Shown here piece after piece: positions 10,484-22,300 of a stretch of 64,000 nucleotides of DNA. A program made the translations under genes and the position numbers. The DNA lies in contig JACVRA010000194.1 of assembly GCA_019828545.1 (NCBI GenBank), positions 1 to 64,000 on the forward strand, given 5' to 3'. Under the pieces are notes generated by a model that was not told the origin of the DNA, did not search any database, and saw nothing but the letters and a program-made list of their open reading frames with translations. Positions within the stretch are counted from its first letter, which is position 1. Every line of letters begins with the position of its first letter. Origin of the DNA: Paracamarosporium sp. OC-R06-R3. Its lineage: Eukaryota > Ascomycota > Dothideomycetes > Pleosporales > Didymosphaeriaceae.

Positions 10484-12041
10484 TCAGGCTTCTCCAACAC
10501 CAGGCACGTCCCAACGTACCTCCAATATCCCCAACAACGAGTTCTTGGGCACATATACCCGATGAAGGTCGAATCGTTTATCTGCGGCAGCAAGTAGAGC
10601 TTTCCATTCGTCCAGATATCTTTCACGACCGTTGAAGAAGCATTTCAGAGACAAATCAACCGACCTGTGAAGTATCCGTCAGTAAGTGGTTTTCTTTTAA
10701 CACAACTCAAATCATCAGGTAGATGCATACCTTGAGATTCGCTCTCTCCATAATGGGATGGCGTCTGACTCTGGCATGCATACATCCTGGATGAATATCT
10801 TTACGCCGGGTCGAAGGGCAGGAATCTGCGCCTTCAAGGCTTGAACAGCGTATTTATCACCCACAGCTCGGAAGACCATGCGGAAGAAATAGATATCCGC
10901 CTCAACCGTCTGTGGTTCGAAGAGTTCATGTTCCATGAATTCAATGCGTCCTTTCAACTCCTCGGGGACCCCTGATTCCGCACTTTGAATAATCTTTGCC
11001 GAATCTTGGACAAGTACCTTCAGATCTCCAAAGTTCTTCGCCAGTTCTATGGCAGCTTCGCCCCTAGATCCACCAACATTGACGATGTACGCATTTCCTA
11101 GGGAAGCCCAATCATAGATTGTGGAAATGTCCTCGATGGCGTAACCTGGAACATGGTTTATGGCTTGCATTCCTGATCCAAAGCGCATTGCCCGCTCAGC
11201 GTCCGTAGTGACGACCTCCTGGACTGTCTTGCCGTTGTTGGCAAGAGAGAAGCCCTATGCAGGTCAGCATGGACTATAGTTTGTCATCAAGATTCGGAAG
11301 ACTCCGGAAGACAACGCTATGAGCAGCCCTAGGACACGGGAAATACTCACAGTCTCGTTTATCTCTTCAGATTTGGGCCATTTCTGGATCGCGTCCACAA
11401 TCTAGGGCGAAACCTCTGCGTCAGCTTATTCTTATGGGTCGTTCCGATTTGAGAGGATCTTGCACACTTACCCTAGTAGTAGCAGGCCAAGTATCTCTGC
11501 TTTCAAAATTGACCCATCCATTGATGTACGGAATTGTCAGGAATTTGGAGATACTAGTATGTGCGACCACTTCAGGTGCCGGTTCTCTTAGGATACGCAT
11601 GGCCATTGCGTGTCGAAGAAGGCGTCTGACAGCCTGTTTCTCCATACCTGTCTTTTCCGCAATCTCTTCAAAAGAGATTTGACCACCAGGGGGTATCATG
11701 TCGGGAATGCGATAGCGGCAGATTGCGTCGATGCTGACTAGATTAGAGATCTGGATGTGTTAATTGGCGATATAGCCCACCAGGGCCCGATGAAGACTTA
11801 CAGAGGCGAACTTGAATAGCAATGTCAATGGATCCAGGAGCAGCTCATGCAGTTCAGCAGTTGCATCGAGGACAGCATCCTTAAGATGGGACACATCAGC
11901 GGGAAGGTTTTCGGGACTGTCCTCGGCAAAGGACGGGGTTGCCACGCCTTGGGCCGTTAAACGCTCTTGCAGTTGAGCGACGGAAGTACTTATTTGAGCA
12001 GCTAGTTCGACGATTCTGGGAGTGGTGTTGGGTGATGCCAT
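10484..12041 (-). CDS. Plant/fungal COMT-type O-methyltransferase-fold protein with altered catalytic site
   Basis: Five exons: 12041-11802, 11750-11472, 11401-11351, 11254-10731 and 10664-10484. All junctions keep phase and give 424 residues, the usual length. Residues 1-80 are helical. Next come the winged-helix dimerisation domain (IPPGGQISFEEIAEKTGM) and the SAM pocket motif VNVGGSRGEAAIELA (~220), with the ribose-binding Asp in VLVQD. The C-terminus RVYVPKNSLLGILEVRW is typical. Where the family has the catalytic His in an H-x-W-x-D block, this protein reads FRMVFRAVGDKYAVQAL, so the His is Arg and the Trp is Val. SAM binding may persist, but methyl transfer by the usual base is unlikely. 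A Zn2Cys6 regulator lies upstream on the same strand, so an AflS-like co-regulator role is possible but unproven. Confidence 0.88.
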
Positions 12042-13325
12042 TGTGGATGGGAAAGGGAAGAGGAGCCCCAAGAATTAGCCAAGCGTAGAGAGCGGACACG
12101 AGAGACGATAATTCGATCAGTTTGAAGATGGTGCTCGAGATACAGATTTCCAAGAGTGGACCAGGCTCAGGTCTCCTGGTATCAAGTCAATTGCTACAGA
12201 ATGCGCAAGCTAAGGTGCAGGGGACATACTTGGTGCTCCAGTGTGGTGAGTTTAATGGCTCGGTGGTTACAATTTTACAGAGACAATGGCAAGAGCTTCC
12301 TTTTGGCTTTACTGTCCGCTCATACTCATGCTCTCCAGCTCCAATATGGGAGGGGCACAGCAGATGCCAAGGCTTGAAAGGCCCGTGCGTGGCTGGATGT
12401 CAGCGTTTAGACTTACCTTTTACCCAATTGCAGGCACCACTAGCTTGGCACGACGCCTCAAAGCCCATCACTGCTCATGTCTGTCGGTTTTAACATCCGC
12501 CAAAGTATGCTAAGCCTGAAGTTGCAAACAGTCAAGTCAACTAACAGAGTGGTTCGCGAACACGTATGCTCAGCTTCACCGATCATCTGCATATTAGTCA
12601 ACATGACGATCGGCTCGACTGTTCCCCACTGTCCCCGAGACAAAGATGAATCTGAAAAACCAAGGTGCCTACCACTCTATTGGGTATAAAAGTATAAGAG
12701 GATTTTCAGAATATATCATGCTACTTCGATTGTCTCACAAGCAAGGGCTACTCAGGCACCCACTGAGTTGAAGTTTCGGCCAGACTTGCAACTGTTATGC
12801 ACTTCGCATAATGCTTTTGTAGCTGGCCTACCCCCCTCTGTAGTGAAGAGGAGTTCATGCTTACATCCTTACGATCCGATTGATTGTCGTACAGGGAGCT
12901 TTCATTTAGTGGGTTCAAGTGGAAGGTGAATCGCGTGAGTACTTGAACCTAGGTAGTTGATATTGCAAGTAAGCTCTTCGCTACCCGCCGCCGCCTAGAT
13001 ATGTATAATCATTTGATCCTAGTTACATGAGTTAGTGATATGTAGAGGAAGGTCTATATGTGAGGGACTGAATCGATCGTATTTGGGCTCCAGAGTCAAT
13101 GCATTTACCGCTTAAGGCGTTAAATTGGAGGAGAGAGTGAAAACCGCTTCCTATGGAAAGGATGAAGATCGAAGAGAAAATTATAGGAATCACGTAGCCA
13201 ATTGTTCTCACTGCCAAACTCACAGTTGAACTCTGCCACAAAAGGCTACCGTATTTGTTTGTTCCTAAACTTACAGGCATCGCTCTCTCACACTGTTTGT
13301 GACTGAGAGATACTTCGCGTCCGAT
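12042..13325. other. 1.3-kb intergenic region between methyltransferase and regulator genes
   Basis: No gene supported. The right-hand end holds the 3' region of the regulator and the left-hand end the promoter of the methyltransferase. A TATAAA at 12685 is on the plus strand and faces no gene, so I attach no function to it. Confidence 0.5.
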
Positions 13326-15321
13326 CTATAAAGACCACAGATACCGTAGCTCAGCGATTGATTTTCCAGTTTGCCACCCGATAACACGTTGAAAATATTC
13401 CAGATACTGAACGCACGCGTCTTGCTCAGACTTGTCTATAACGTAAGCCCCACATACGGTTAGGATATGGCCTCCTTGGAACAAGGTGTTGGGACAGTGC
13501 GCATTGCTTTTCCCATACCCGATGACGATGCGGATGTGCTTGCGAATCTCGGCATCATCCTTAACGCGCTGTCGAGCTCCGGACAACCCAGGCCGCGAAT
13601 GAGGCGAATACAAGAGTAAAAGTATCTCACAGAGGTGCCAAAATTGGAGACCAACTGCGATCACACCCTGAGCAGTTGGCAGGTAAGGCCATGATCCGGT
13701 AAATTCTAGCCCGAGATCTGAATGCTGCTGGAGGAGTGAACAAAATGATTCAGGTCGACCATGTGCCCATTCACTGATATCTTGACTAAACTGCGCCCAT
13801 TGAGTCTCAGTCAGCTTGTGCTCTCCTTCCTGGTTAAGTGCTTGCTGCAGGATACTAGCAAAGATCAATATAATACGATTTGTCCAGGACTCGTTGTCTT
13901 TCGGTACGGGGGCAAAAACCGTGGAGAAGCGATAATTCGACAGGTCCAGGTCCAGTTGTTGTTGCTTGACAAGAGACACGGTGAGGTGTTGGCGAAGCGA
14001 GATCCAGCTAGCCGCCTCCCGTAGGCCACCATCAGCCGCAAATGAGCTGATTGAATTCAGAACTCGTGCAGATCCAAGATGGTGGCACTGAGCGTCAGTT
14101 TCGCTCATCTCTTCATGAAGGCGAAGGATAATTACCTACCAACATCAGCGAAATCTGCGTTGAACGGTCCATCGATGTCCTTCATCTACATCGTCCTGGA
14201 CCCGCTTCAACATATCGTTGAGTTTGAAACACTCACCGTGACCAGGAAGTCCTCACTCCATTGTGCTAAAGGGTCTTCCAAGGCAACGATCAATTCTTCG
14301 AGCGCACTGTCAATGTAATGTCTCGAAAAGTCATTCATTGTCAATCCTAATTGCCACATATGCTGAGCTGCCAAACCAAGAATTCCATGTAAGATCGCGC
14401 GGCAATGCATGGCACGCTGGGGCACGACCGTTTCGAAATGCCGATTAGAGTCGCATATGTCGACCCAAGGCGTGCAGTGTACAACGAAATGATGCAACAA
14501 CCGTGCCTCACCTTCATCTCGTAAAGGCCATTGTTGTCTTTCTGAAAGTCTCAAGGGGACTGGATTCCAATCCAGGGCAAGTAAGCTGCTAGCGACTTCT
14601 TGTGACGAAGATGTTTGCAAAGCATCAAAGGTCTTCGGCGTCGGTAGTCTTTGCTCACCAATAACACTACCGTGCTCTTGATCATGGCCAAGGGCGCTGT
14701 CCTGTCCTGTGTCAACCCTGTCGCTTAAGCCGGCTTGCTGGCCGTTGGCTGGCGAGCGAACAAGCACAGATGCTGGCCTCACGAGCGCCTTTGAACGCTT
14801 GTCTTCGCATTCCTGGCTCAACACAACATCCGAAAAATCCAGATCGTACTCTTTGTCTCTTTCTTCGTATGATCTATTTGTTTCGGGTCGGACAAAGTAT
14901 ACTTCAGCCTGACGTTAGTTTTTATCGGCAATGTTAGAAAGAAGTTGCCATGATCAAGCTTCTAATGAGCTACTCACAAGAGCTAGGTATAACGACCCAC
15001 TCCTGACTGGAGGAAAACTCGAGCGACACTACGCAGTTTTCAATTCCCTGCGTGTTAATCGCAGTCACAGGGCGGAACCGCACGCGGTCCAACAATACGC
15101 AAGGTCGCCCATGCTTTGTGCAGTATTGGCACTTCCCAGAGCTTAGTAGAACGCCTGCTTCGCATCAGCCGCGCGCGCAACAGTGCGTAGAAAAAGAGCT
15201 TGACGACTCGCGCTTACATTTCGTGTGTCGCGATTGGCATGTTTTACTTGGCTCAGTCAACTGGACGCTTTCGGAAAGTGGGGCACGGGTGTGAATAGAC
15301 TCACCATCCGCGTGGAGGCAT
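13326..15321 (-). CDS. Zn2Cys6 transcription factor with fungal-specific regulatory domain
   Basis: Five exons reconstructed by phase: 15321-15305, 15246-15218, 15154-14978, 14901-14237 and 14135-13326 (565 residues). The zinc cluster is spread over the first three exons. After splicing it has Cys spacing 2-6-7-2-6, seen as CKTC, then HTKC, then CQYC and GRPC, the classic DNA-binding binuclear cluster at residues ~6-34. It is followed by a V-rich linker (EFSSSQEWVVIPSS) found in this subfamily, a disordered region, and a helical regulatory domain from residue ~200 to the end (VIILRLHEEM across the last junction, LQFWHLCEILLLLYSPH). It should act in the nucleus as a pathway regulator. The 17- and 29-nt first exons and one AAG acceptor are less certain than the rest. 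Confidence 0.85.
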
Positions 15322-15840
15322 GCCAGATACTCACTGAAGCGAGCCGCAACCGCAAATGAAGGTGAGGGTGCGACGGCGATGACGATACTGGAACGGCTGT
15401 AATAAGAGAAATGCCCCGATGTGGAGAATTAGCAACTAAGGAAAGCCTCGGGCTGCTCCAACCAATCATTGATGTGCCAAGGAAAAGCTAACCTAGTAGA
15501 GCATCGGGGTAGACAGCCGAATGCGTCAGTTAGCGTCGCGGTGACTTTCTTGTTCAAGCGAATAGGTGGGTGCTTGCGAGCCCTCGTTCACCCCCCGCAA
15601 GAGAATGGTTACCCCACGGGGTAATCCCCAGCTGCGGCCTTGATCTGGATTTCGCTAGTCCTGAAAACTGGGAAGGATCCCTCCGGAGCAGAGCCGCACC
15701 TCGCGAACTATATTATGTCCATCACACCTCTGTCAATCTTTTTCGTCAACCCAATTGAATGACCCAGGATTTGTTTCCCTTGCACCTACGTCGTTTTATA
15801 GTCTTTGCATACCGCAGCCTCTCCAGCTCAGATCCCAGAC
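15322..15840. promoter_or_regulatory. Divergent promoter region: regulator (-) and transporter (+)
   Basis: 519 bp separate two start codons facing away from each other. A TATA-like ctatatta (~15708-15715) and pyrimidine-rich DNA lie upstream of the transporter ATG. The shared region suggests, but does not show, that the regulator could control the transporter. Confidence 0.4.
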
Positions 15841-17565
15841 ATGGAGAATGAGAAGTCAGTCAGCAAATCTCGTGATATGGTCGAGCACTTGGAGGGTGTC
15901 GACACCAGCGATGTTGCCTACAACAAAGCCGTACTCGAACACGACTCTATCGAAGACACAACTCCGGGACCTTTTGTTTGGATATGCGCAGCAGCCACAG
16001 CCATCGGTGGCATGCTTTTTGGATATGACACTGGCGTCATCAGTGGTGTTCTCGTAGTTATTGGATCTGATTTAGATAAACAGCCTCTATCGGACAGCAA
16101 GAAGGAGTTGATCACCACGCTTTGTGCTGCAGGCGCGTTTGTGGGTGCTATTATTGCTGGCATCTGCGCAGACAAGCTTGGCCGAAAGCCCGCTATCTGG
16201 TTCGCGTCCGTATTGTTCACCATTGGCGCAATCGTTCAAGCAGCATCATATACCATCGCTCAGATGTCTGTGGGTCGATTCCTAATTGGGTTGGGTGTGG
16301 GCTCCGCTTCCATGGTAAGTGGCGCGGTATTCATCGATTTGGATTTGAAAGAGTATTATACTAACTTCATGCCAGATTGTGCCGGTGTATATTGCTGAGA
16401 TTTCTCCTGCTCGATTCCGTGGACGCATGATCTCCGTCGACATGATCTTTCTTGGGACTGGCTCCGTCCTTGCTTATGCTTTCAACGCTGCCTTTGAGCA
16501 CGTTACCCATGGGTGGAGGTACATGGTTGGGCTTGGTGCTGTCCCATCTATCCTACTGGGAGTCTTCCTTTTCTGGTGCCCAGAGTCTCCTCGTCAATTG
16601 ATGTATCACAACAAGAGAGAGCAGTGCATCAGAGTCATACGTCAAATTTATCCCAACGCAACCGAAGAGCAAGTCTCTACAAAAATCTTATCTATACAGG
16701 CTGGTGTTGCACAAGCCAAAGCACTGGAGGAGGAGATGACTGTGACCAAGTCTCTCAAAACTCTCTTCTTCATACCAGCCAATCTTCGCTCAGCCATTAC
16801 CGCTTGCGGCCTAATGTTCTTTCAGCAATTCTGTGGATTCAACACACTTATGTTAGTCCTCAACTCTTTTCGTTCACCGTACTCCCGAGGGTGATCAAAC
16901 TACTGACATCAAGCAGGTACTATTCGTCAACTCTCTTCGACATCGTCGGATTCTCAAACCCTATCGCCGTTGGCACGGTCGTCGCTGGAGTGAATTGGAT
17001 TTTCACAGTTCTCTCCATCTTCCTTATCGATCGTGTCGGCCGACGTAGGCTACTTCTCTGGACGATGTGGGGAATGCCTGTTTGCCTTGTCTTGGCTGTA
17101 GTCGTGTTCAGATGGATTCCTCTCGATGTCAAAACCCTACAGCTAACTAGCGATGAGATCGGTTGGCCCGCCTACATCGTCCTTGTGGCCATGATTTTGT
17201 TCGTCGCCTTCTATGCTGCCGGACTTGGGTGCGTGCCGTGGCAGGCGAATGAGTTCTTGGCAATGGAAGTCAGATCTATGGGCACCATGTTCATGAACAT
17301 GTTTGTGTGGGGCCCGAACATCGTGGTGTCATCTACGTTTTTGACCATGATGAAAGGCATTACGCCATCAGGTACTTTTGGATTTTATGCAGCATTGTGC
17401 GTACTTGGTTGGGTTTTTGTTTACTTTTGCTTCCCTGAAGCTAGTAACATGAGTCTAGAAGAGGTTCGTGCTGTGTTTCAGAATGGGTTCGGGGTGAAAT
17501 ATGCTGAGGAGTGGCGCAAACAACGCAAGGAGGAAGAGAAGCAGACAAGTGCCATGAGCGTGTAG
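15841..17565 (+). CDS. MFS sugar/myo-inositol transporter
   Basis: Three exons (15841-16314, 16376-16851, 16917-17565) give 532 residues, a normal length. Twelve membrane helices are expected. Family marks: LFGYDTGVISG in the first helix, DKLGRKP in the loop between helices 2 and 3, VPVYIAEISPARFRGRM after helix 4, PESPRQL before the central loop, and DRVGRRRLL in the second half. The first-helix motif and the FYAAGLGCVPWQANE stretch resemble fungal ITR1/2-like H+/myo-inositol symporters of the plasma membrane, although other polyols remain possible. It is transcribed away from the Zn2Cys6 gene across a 519-bp intergenic region. Confidence 0.92.
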
Positions 17566-18361
17566 GGAAAGAAGTGCGGGTTAACAGGACGCTAAGACAG
17601 TTTTGTTTTGATAACGCTAGAAAGGGGTATGTACATTGCTGTTAACTTCAATCAGAGTGAGAATTCTCTGTATGGCCATCGAACGCTTATAAAGAGCGAA
17701 TAGCGAGCCCTCGATAAACAAGAAGCTATGAATGATGGTTACGAACCAGTGTGAGGTGCTTGCTGCTTTGAAAAGTGGTAGCAAATATACGCGCTGCCTT
17801 TCGATGTCCTGATTTCCACCGCTTTGCAACAGAATGAAATGACTCCCAGACGCGATGGATCCAAGTTCGCTCCCGATACAGCACCATCCCCTTCCACCAC
17901 TTATCGTTGCACCGGAACGCACTATATCTCTTGCGAAGCATATTTCAACGAGCGATCGAAATTTTATGCAGGTAGTCGTTAATTACGCATCTTTCACGAT
18001 CAACGGATAGTTTTGCGGCAGCATTCCGGCGTAGAAGTCTCGTTGCAATTTCATAGATTGTTACTTACTCTAATATTATACAAAGTACCATCGTATGAGA
18101 GCTTAGCCTCGAAAAGCGGTGGTTTTCTCGTATAAGTAGGGGGCACACATAGGTATCAACACTACCTTCCTAGGTACTAAGGTATCGTCAGCCTCACGCC
18201 GCGACAGAAGTCAATGCACGCTCGCTGAACAAGAAAACACCTGAACTTCAATGCCACTTCCTGCTACTAATATGGGATCTATCACTACTACTCTTGTAGC
18301 TATAGAATCGTCGAGATCTGGAGTGTAATAACTATTCTAGTATAGTAGAATAAGTTTCGAA
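17566..18361. other. Gene-free stretch between convergent genes
   Basis: The two flanking genes converge here. Only short open frames without recognisable features are present, and 18050-18360 is AT-rich. Confidence 0.5.
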
Positions 18362-20061
18362 CTAAAGAAAATGATCTGTATTCGATTGCGAAGGACTCAA
18401 GTGCGATAGTCGCCTCTTGACAGTTTGATTTCTGTCCCAAAAGTCGGCCCACGCCACCATTCTGCGCACTTTCGCCACTGGAGGTCGAGCGATAAGAACA
18501 ACAAGTAGTGTTACAGGTATGGCAACCGCGAAGTACACCCAAAAGTCTTTGCTGCCGGGCATGTTCTCGGTGTTCATGCTGAACAAGCTAGCAACGAATG
18601 TCAGAGGTACAAAGATCAGCGCTAGGACTGTCAAACGCTTGATGTCAGCCTGCTCTGCGAAATTACGTCGAGTGTCTGCGATTTGTACAGAGGTCATCAC
18701 GATTGGCATTGTGTTTTCAAGTCTGCGCCCAGCATCCTGCATCTTATGCAAGATGAAGTCGAGGTCCTCAGCGAGGCTGTCGAGCTGGCGATCGGCTTTA
18801 TGGTTGTTGAAATTTGGTGACCGCAGTAGCCTGATCAGTGCTTCGACTTTGTTCTGAGACAGGAACGCGCGCCGCCCCCATGCTTGAAGCTCTCCTAGGT
18901 CTATGTTGAATTGATCAAGGTCTGGTAGACGGTCATGCTGATATTCGAATTTTTTTATGCAGTGATGCATCACAGCCACGTATTTCACCCACTCTGCGGC
19001 GACTATCTTGAGCGGGTAGTACGATAAAGATTGCAATGAGGGATTGGTCGGGTCAAAGCAGTCTGGCATAGCGCGCAGCCAATAGTACTGGATGTCGTCA
19101 ACCAAACTTCCACGTTTCCCTTCTGTCTCTGGTAAGACTTCATCGTATAGAGGCAACGGAGGGAGGAAGTCCTCATAGAGACCAAGGAATGGTTGTGATG
19201 GTAAATGAATTGAACTCTTCCCATCGCGTTTCTGCCCATCGACGTAGTATTTGTGGCTGATAGGTGGATCAACAAGTACTATCGCTACTCAAGTCAGTGG
19301 TATGAACATGTTTATGGCTCAGGGCATTTACCAAGCCAGAAATTGCGACTCTTGTGAGGATCAATACGAATGACCGATATGCAGTGCTGCAACAGGCCGA
19401 TAGTTGTCGATGGCAGGAACACGAGTTTTCGGTCGATGACAGTATCTCTTTGAAGTCTACCACCACTTGCCGAGATATTTTCGCATGTGATCGCTCTGTG
19501 ATATGACATGTTTGTGAAATTTTGAGCAGATAGTCGGGATGGCAAAGTTGCTTGATCTGGCGTTTGATGACGCATTCCTGTCCTGCTAACGACATGCAGG
19601 TGCAAAGCGAAGAACAAAGGGTCAACGCCCAAGGAGCTCCCGAGTAACTCGACGGCATCTTTCGTGAGATCTTCGATCACCAGGATTCGGCCTTTGAGCT
19701 TCCGAGAGCCCGGAGTCTGGATGTCTTCGCGAAATTCATGGTCAAGATGGCCTAACTCCACCTTCGAGCGCACACTAGGATGCGATGCACCGTCTCTGAA
19801 ATCCAAAGCTGCCACTCGAACGCCATGTGATGGAGTGTTCGGATCGGAAAGAAAGTTAGCGAGGTTCTGAAGGCTAGGATTACGCGAGCATAAAGCCTTC
19901 ACGTAAGACCTATATGAAGTCGGAGTGGTTTTCTTCTCAAGATCATCGTCGGTAGTCGTTGACAATCTTCCGGGCGCTTCGATGGTCATTGTTTTGCGCT
20001 TCGAGCTCCAAATGGAAGGAGGAGTGGAGGGTGGCATTTGAGGGGCGGAGCACGGACACAT
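18362..20061 (-). CDS. CorA-like divalent cation transporter family protein
   Basis: Two exons (20061-19332 and 19284-18362) give 550 residues. The N-terminal half is soluble (ILVIEDLTKDAVELLGSSLGV near residue 130 is a common core of this group). A long helical region precedes two C-terminal helices: LTVLALIFVPLTFVASLFSMN and a second around FWVYFAVAIPVTLLVVLI. In true CorA channels the first helix ends in GMN; here it is SMN, as is frequent in the large fungal CorA-like family, and metal transport for such members is not established. The tail is basic and Ser-rich. It diverges from the RelA/SpoT gene with 715 bp between starts. Confidence 0.87.
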
Positions 20062-20776
20062 GGCACGGCTCAGCCTCAGCCTCGCAGCTTCGTGGCTTCC
20101 CCCGCAGGCAGACGTTCGCTACTGACCGGTAACATGCTATCAGGGCTCAACACGAGGCAGTCACTTACCTCATGACTGATTGATGGTCTTCCTGAAAATC
20201 CAGGCTGCCTTTGCCACATGCTCTGTTGTGGAACGATTCTATTAGAATCTGGTCGAGCCACGCTTACCGACAATATGGAATGCTAGCTGCGCGCATGGCT
20301 CCGGGGAGCGCAAGCTGAAATGCAGCACTGTCTTGAGATGGCATGCTCTTGCAGGTTGCGCGTTCCTCATTACAGAAATGCCAGGCTCAGATCATGCATC
20401 GCAATTGCTTGCTTCCGGTAAAGCCTGATGCAGTCCAATGTTCGAACCGATGTAGGCGCTCATGGGAATACGAGTTGGCGATCCTCAGCCTTGCTCCGCC
20501 TGCCATATGTATATGGCACCTTCGACCCTTGAACAGCGACTCTTATCGGCCACCCACGCACCCTTCTCCCCTCTCACCTTGCGCTGTGACTTATATACCG
20601 TTGTACTGACAAGGACAGGGTGTTATATCACATCAACCGTGGTCAGCCACCAAATACACACTGTGATGTAAGATTTGTAGCACACATAGAAGCAATATCA
20701 CTGACCGTATGCATGTAGTACTGTAGATCTTCTAGTTATGCTTGTGCATTAACCTCGGGTCAAATTTTCGGGAGCA
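20062..20776. promoter_or_regulatory. Divergent promoter region: CorA-like (-) and RelA/SpoT-like (+)
   Basis: 715 bp between two outward-facing ATGs. A TATA-like ttatata lies near 20592, about 185 bp before the plus-strand ATG. No other element is recognised. Confidence 0.4.
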
Positions 20777-22300
20777 ATGAGTATCAGTAGAGCGGCCACC
20801 ATGTGGCCGTCCGAAGTGGTAGCGCCGATCGTAGAGGAATTTCTCGCAAGCTACCACTTCGAGCATTACGACCGCCTTGCCGAACGTGCCGAAAAGCTGC
20901 TCAAGAAAGGTCTAGAAAGATCAGAGAAAGAAGAACGTTTGCAGCCTTGGACAACGACCTTTCGCGCCAAGAAGGAAAAGAGTCTTCGCGAGAAGTTGAC
21001 CGTCAGACATTCAGAGGTGGATTTCAAGACTTCCGATCAGATCAAAGACGATCTCTGGGATTTGGCTGGAGTCCGCGTCATTCTCTATTTCCCAAGCGAA
21101 GAAGAACATGACAAGATTCACAAAGTCATACGCAATATCTGGGGTGAAAACGTTCATAGGCACCCTCATCCAAAACCAGAGAAGATGTTACAGAGAGCGC
21201 ATGATGATAGACAGGCAAGTCATACCGTAGCAATGGCGGATAATTTACCACAACCTGGAACAGGGTCCACAAATGGCCACGGGGTAATCAAGCCTATGAA
21301 GAAATACCAGCCTCGGCACTTGGGCTATAGAGCGGTCCACTATCAATGTAAGATGCAACAAACGCACGCGAAAGACAAATATCTTTACGAACAAGGTGAT
21401 CAGGTCGAGATCCAGGTGGTATCTGCACTTGCACATGCATGGGCGCAAGCAGGGCATGACCTTCTTTACAAAAGCTATGCATTCGGAGAATCGACTGCGG
21501 AGGAACAGCGAGTAATGGACGCCTTGAACGGTCTCATTGAATCCGGAGACTTGCTTCTCGAACAGTTTCAATGGATGGTCCACACGAGGACATATCGACC
21601 CTTCGAGTATCCCCACGAATTGGAAAACTATCTACGAAAAGCAGACGTACTACAACACTTGACAGAAAAGCCTCAATTCGAAAGTGAGGGTGTCGAGGTT
21701 CTTCTGGGATTTCTGCGTCATCGACAAGTCAACAAGGACTATCCGATTAAAGTTCGCGAGGCTTTGAAGGCCCTCGGATATCCAAGAGATATCAGGCCAG
21801 ACAAAAGCATCCACCAGTTTCAACCAGAGGTAGCGTGTGTACCCGACATGCAATTAGTTGTGTGCTTGATCGCGGACAATCTGCCAAAGAATTACGAGTG
21901 TCGCGACTTCGACAATGCGACGTCATACTGTCTGTGCTACATCATGATGTCCGCATTGAAGCTACTACAATCTCTCTTTCCTCTTCACGACAACGCCAAC
22001 TTGTATCTGCAGGACTTGAACTTGGAACCCAATGAAAAAGCCAGCATTGAGTTCGTTCTTTGTAGCGAGAAGAGGCAAGTCATTCTGCAAAAGAAGGGTA
22101 CCGAGGACATGAACAAAGACTTTCTCAAACCGGCCTGGACCTGGTTCTTGAAACAAACAAGAAATCCAAAATCCATCTGCGGTCTGGTGTTTCGAGTAGC
22201 AGAAATGGAAGCTTTGAAGAAAATCAAATACGAACGACTGTTGGATGAACTAACTATTGGCTCGCTGTCACGTTCAAGCACTGCCGACATGGAGACATAA
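20777..22300 (+). CDS. Stand-alone RelA/SpoT-type (p)ppGpp synthetase domain protein
   Basis: A single exon of 507 residues from a clear ATG. The N-terminal ~250 residues carry the motifs of the alarmone synthetase fold in order: FRAKKEKSLREKL (ATP-binding basic loop, ~55), DLWDLAGVRVILYF (~90), HLGYRAVHYQC (~185) and VEIQVVSALAHAWAQAGHDLLYK (~205-235), with the catalytic Glu of EIQ. There is no HD hydrolase domain and no TGS/ACT domain. A ~60-residue insert with HPHPKPEK and a Gly-rich stretch separates the second and third motifs. The C-terminal half (~270-507) matches nothing I know. In bacteria the domain transfers pyrophosphate from ATP to GDP/GTP in the stringent response. Fungal members exist, but their product and role are poorly known. 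It appears cytosolic, with no targeting signal seen. Confidence 0.9.
   Translation: MSISRAATMWPSEVVAPIVEEFLASYHFEHYDRLAERAEKLLKKGLERSEKEERLQPWTTTFRAKKEKSLREKLTVRHSEVDFKTSDQIKDDLWDLAGVRVILYFPSEEEHDKIHKVIRNIWGENVHRHPHPKPEKMLQRAHDDRQASHTVAMADNLPQPGTGSTNGHGVIKPMKKYQPRHLGYRAVHYQCKMQQTHAKDKYLYEQGDQVEIQVVSALAHAWAQAGHDLLYKSYAFGESTAEEQRVMDALNGLIESGDLLLEQFQWMVHTRTYRPFEYPHELENYLRKADVLQHLTEKPQFESEGVEVLLGFLRHRQVNKDYPIKVREALKALGYPRDIRPDKSIHQFQPEVACVPDMQLVVCLIADNLPKNYECRDFDNATSYCLCYIMMSALKLLQSLFPLHDNANLYLQDLNLEPNEKASIEFVLCSEKRQVILQKKGTEDMNKDFLKPAWTWFLKQTRNPKSICGLVFRVAEMEALKKIKYERLLDELTIGSLSRSSTADMET

Noticed and set aside
12685..12690. TATAAA box
   Set aside because: It is on the plus strand with no plus-strand gene downstream. 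Both neighbours are on the minus strand.
10484..17565. Secondary-metabolite gene cluster
   Set aside because: A methyltransferase-like protein, regulator and transporter are present, but no PKS, NRPS, terpene synthase or other backbone enzyme was found in the window.
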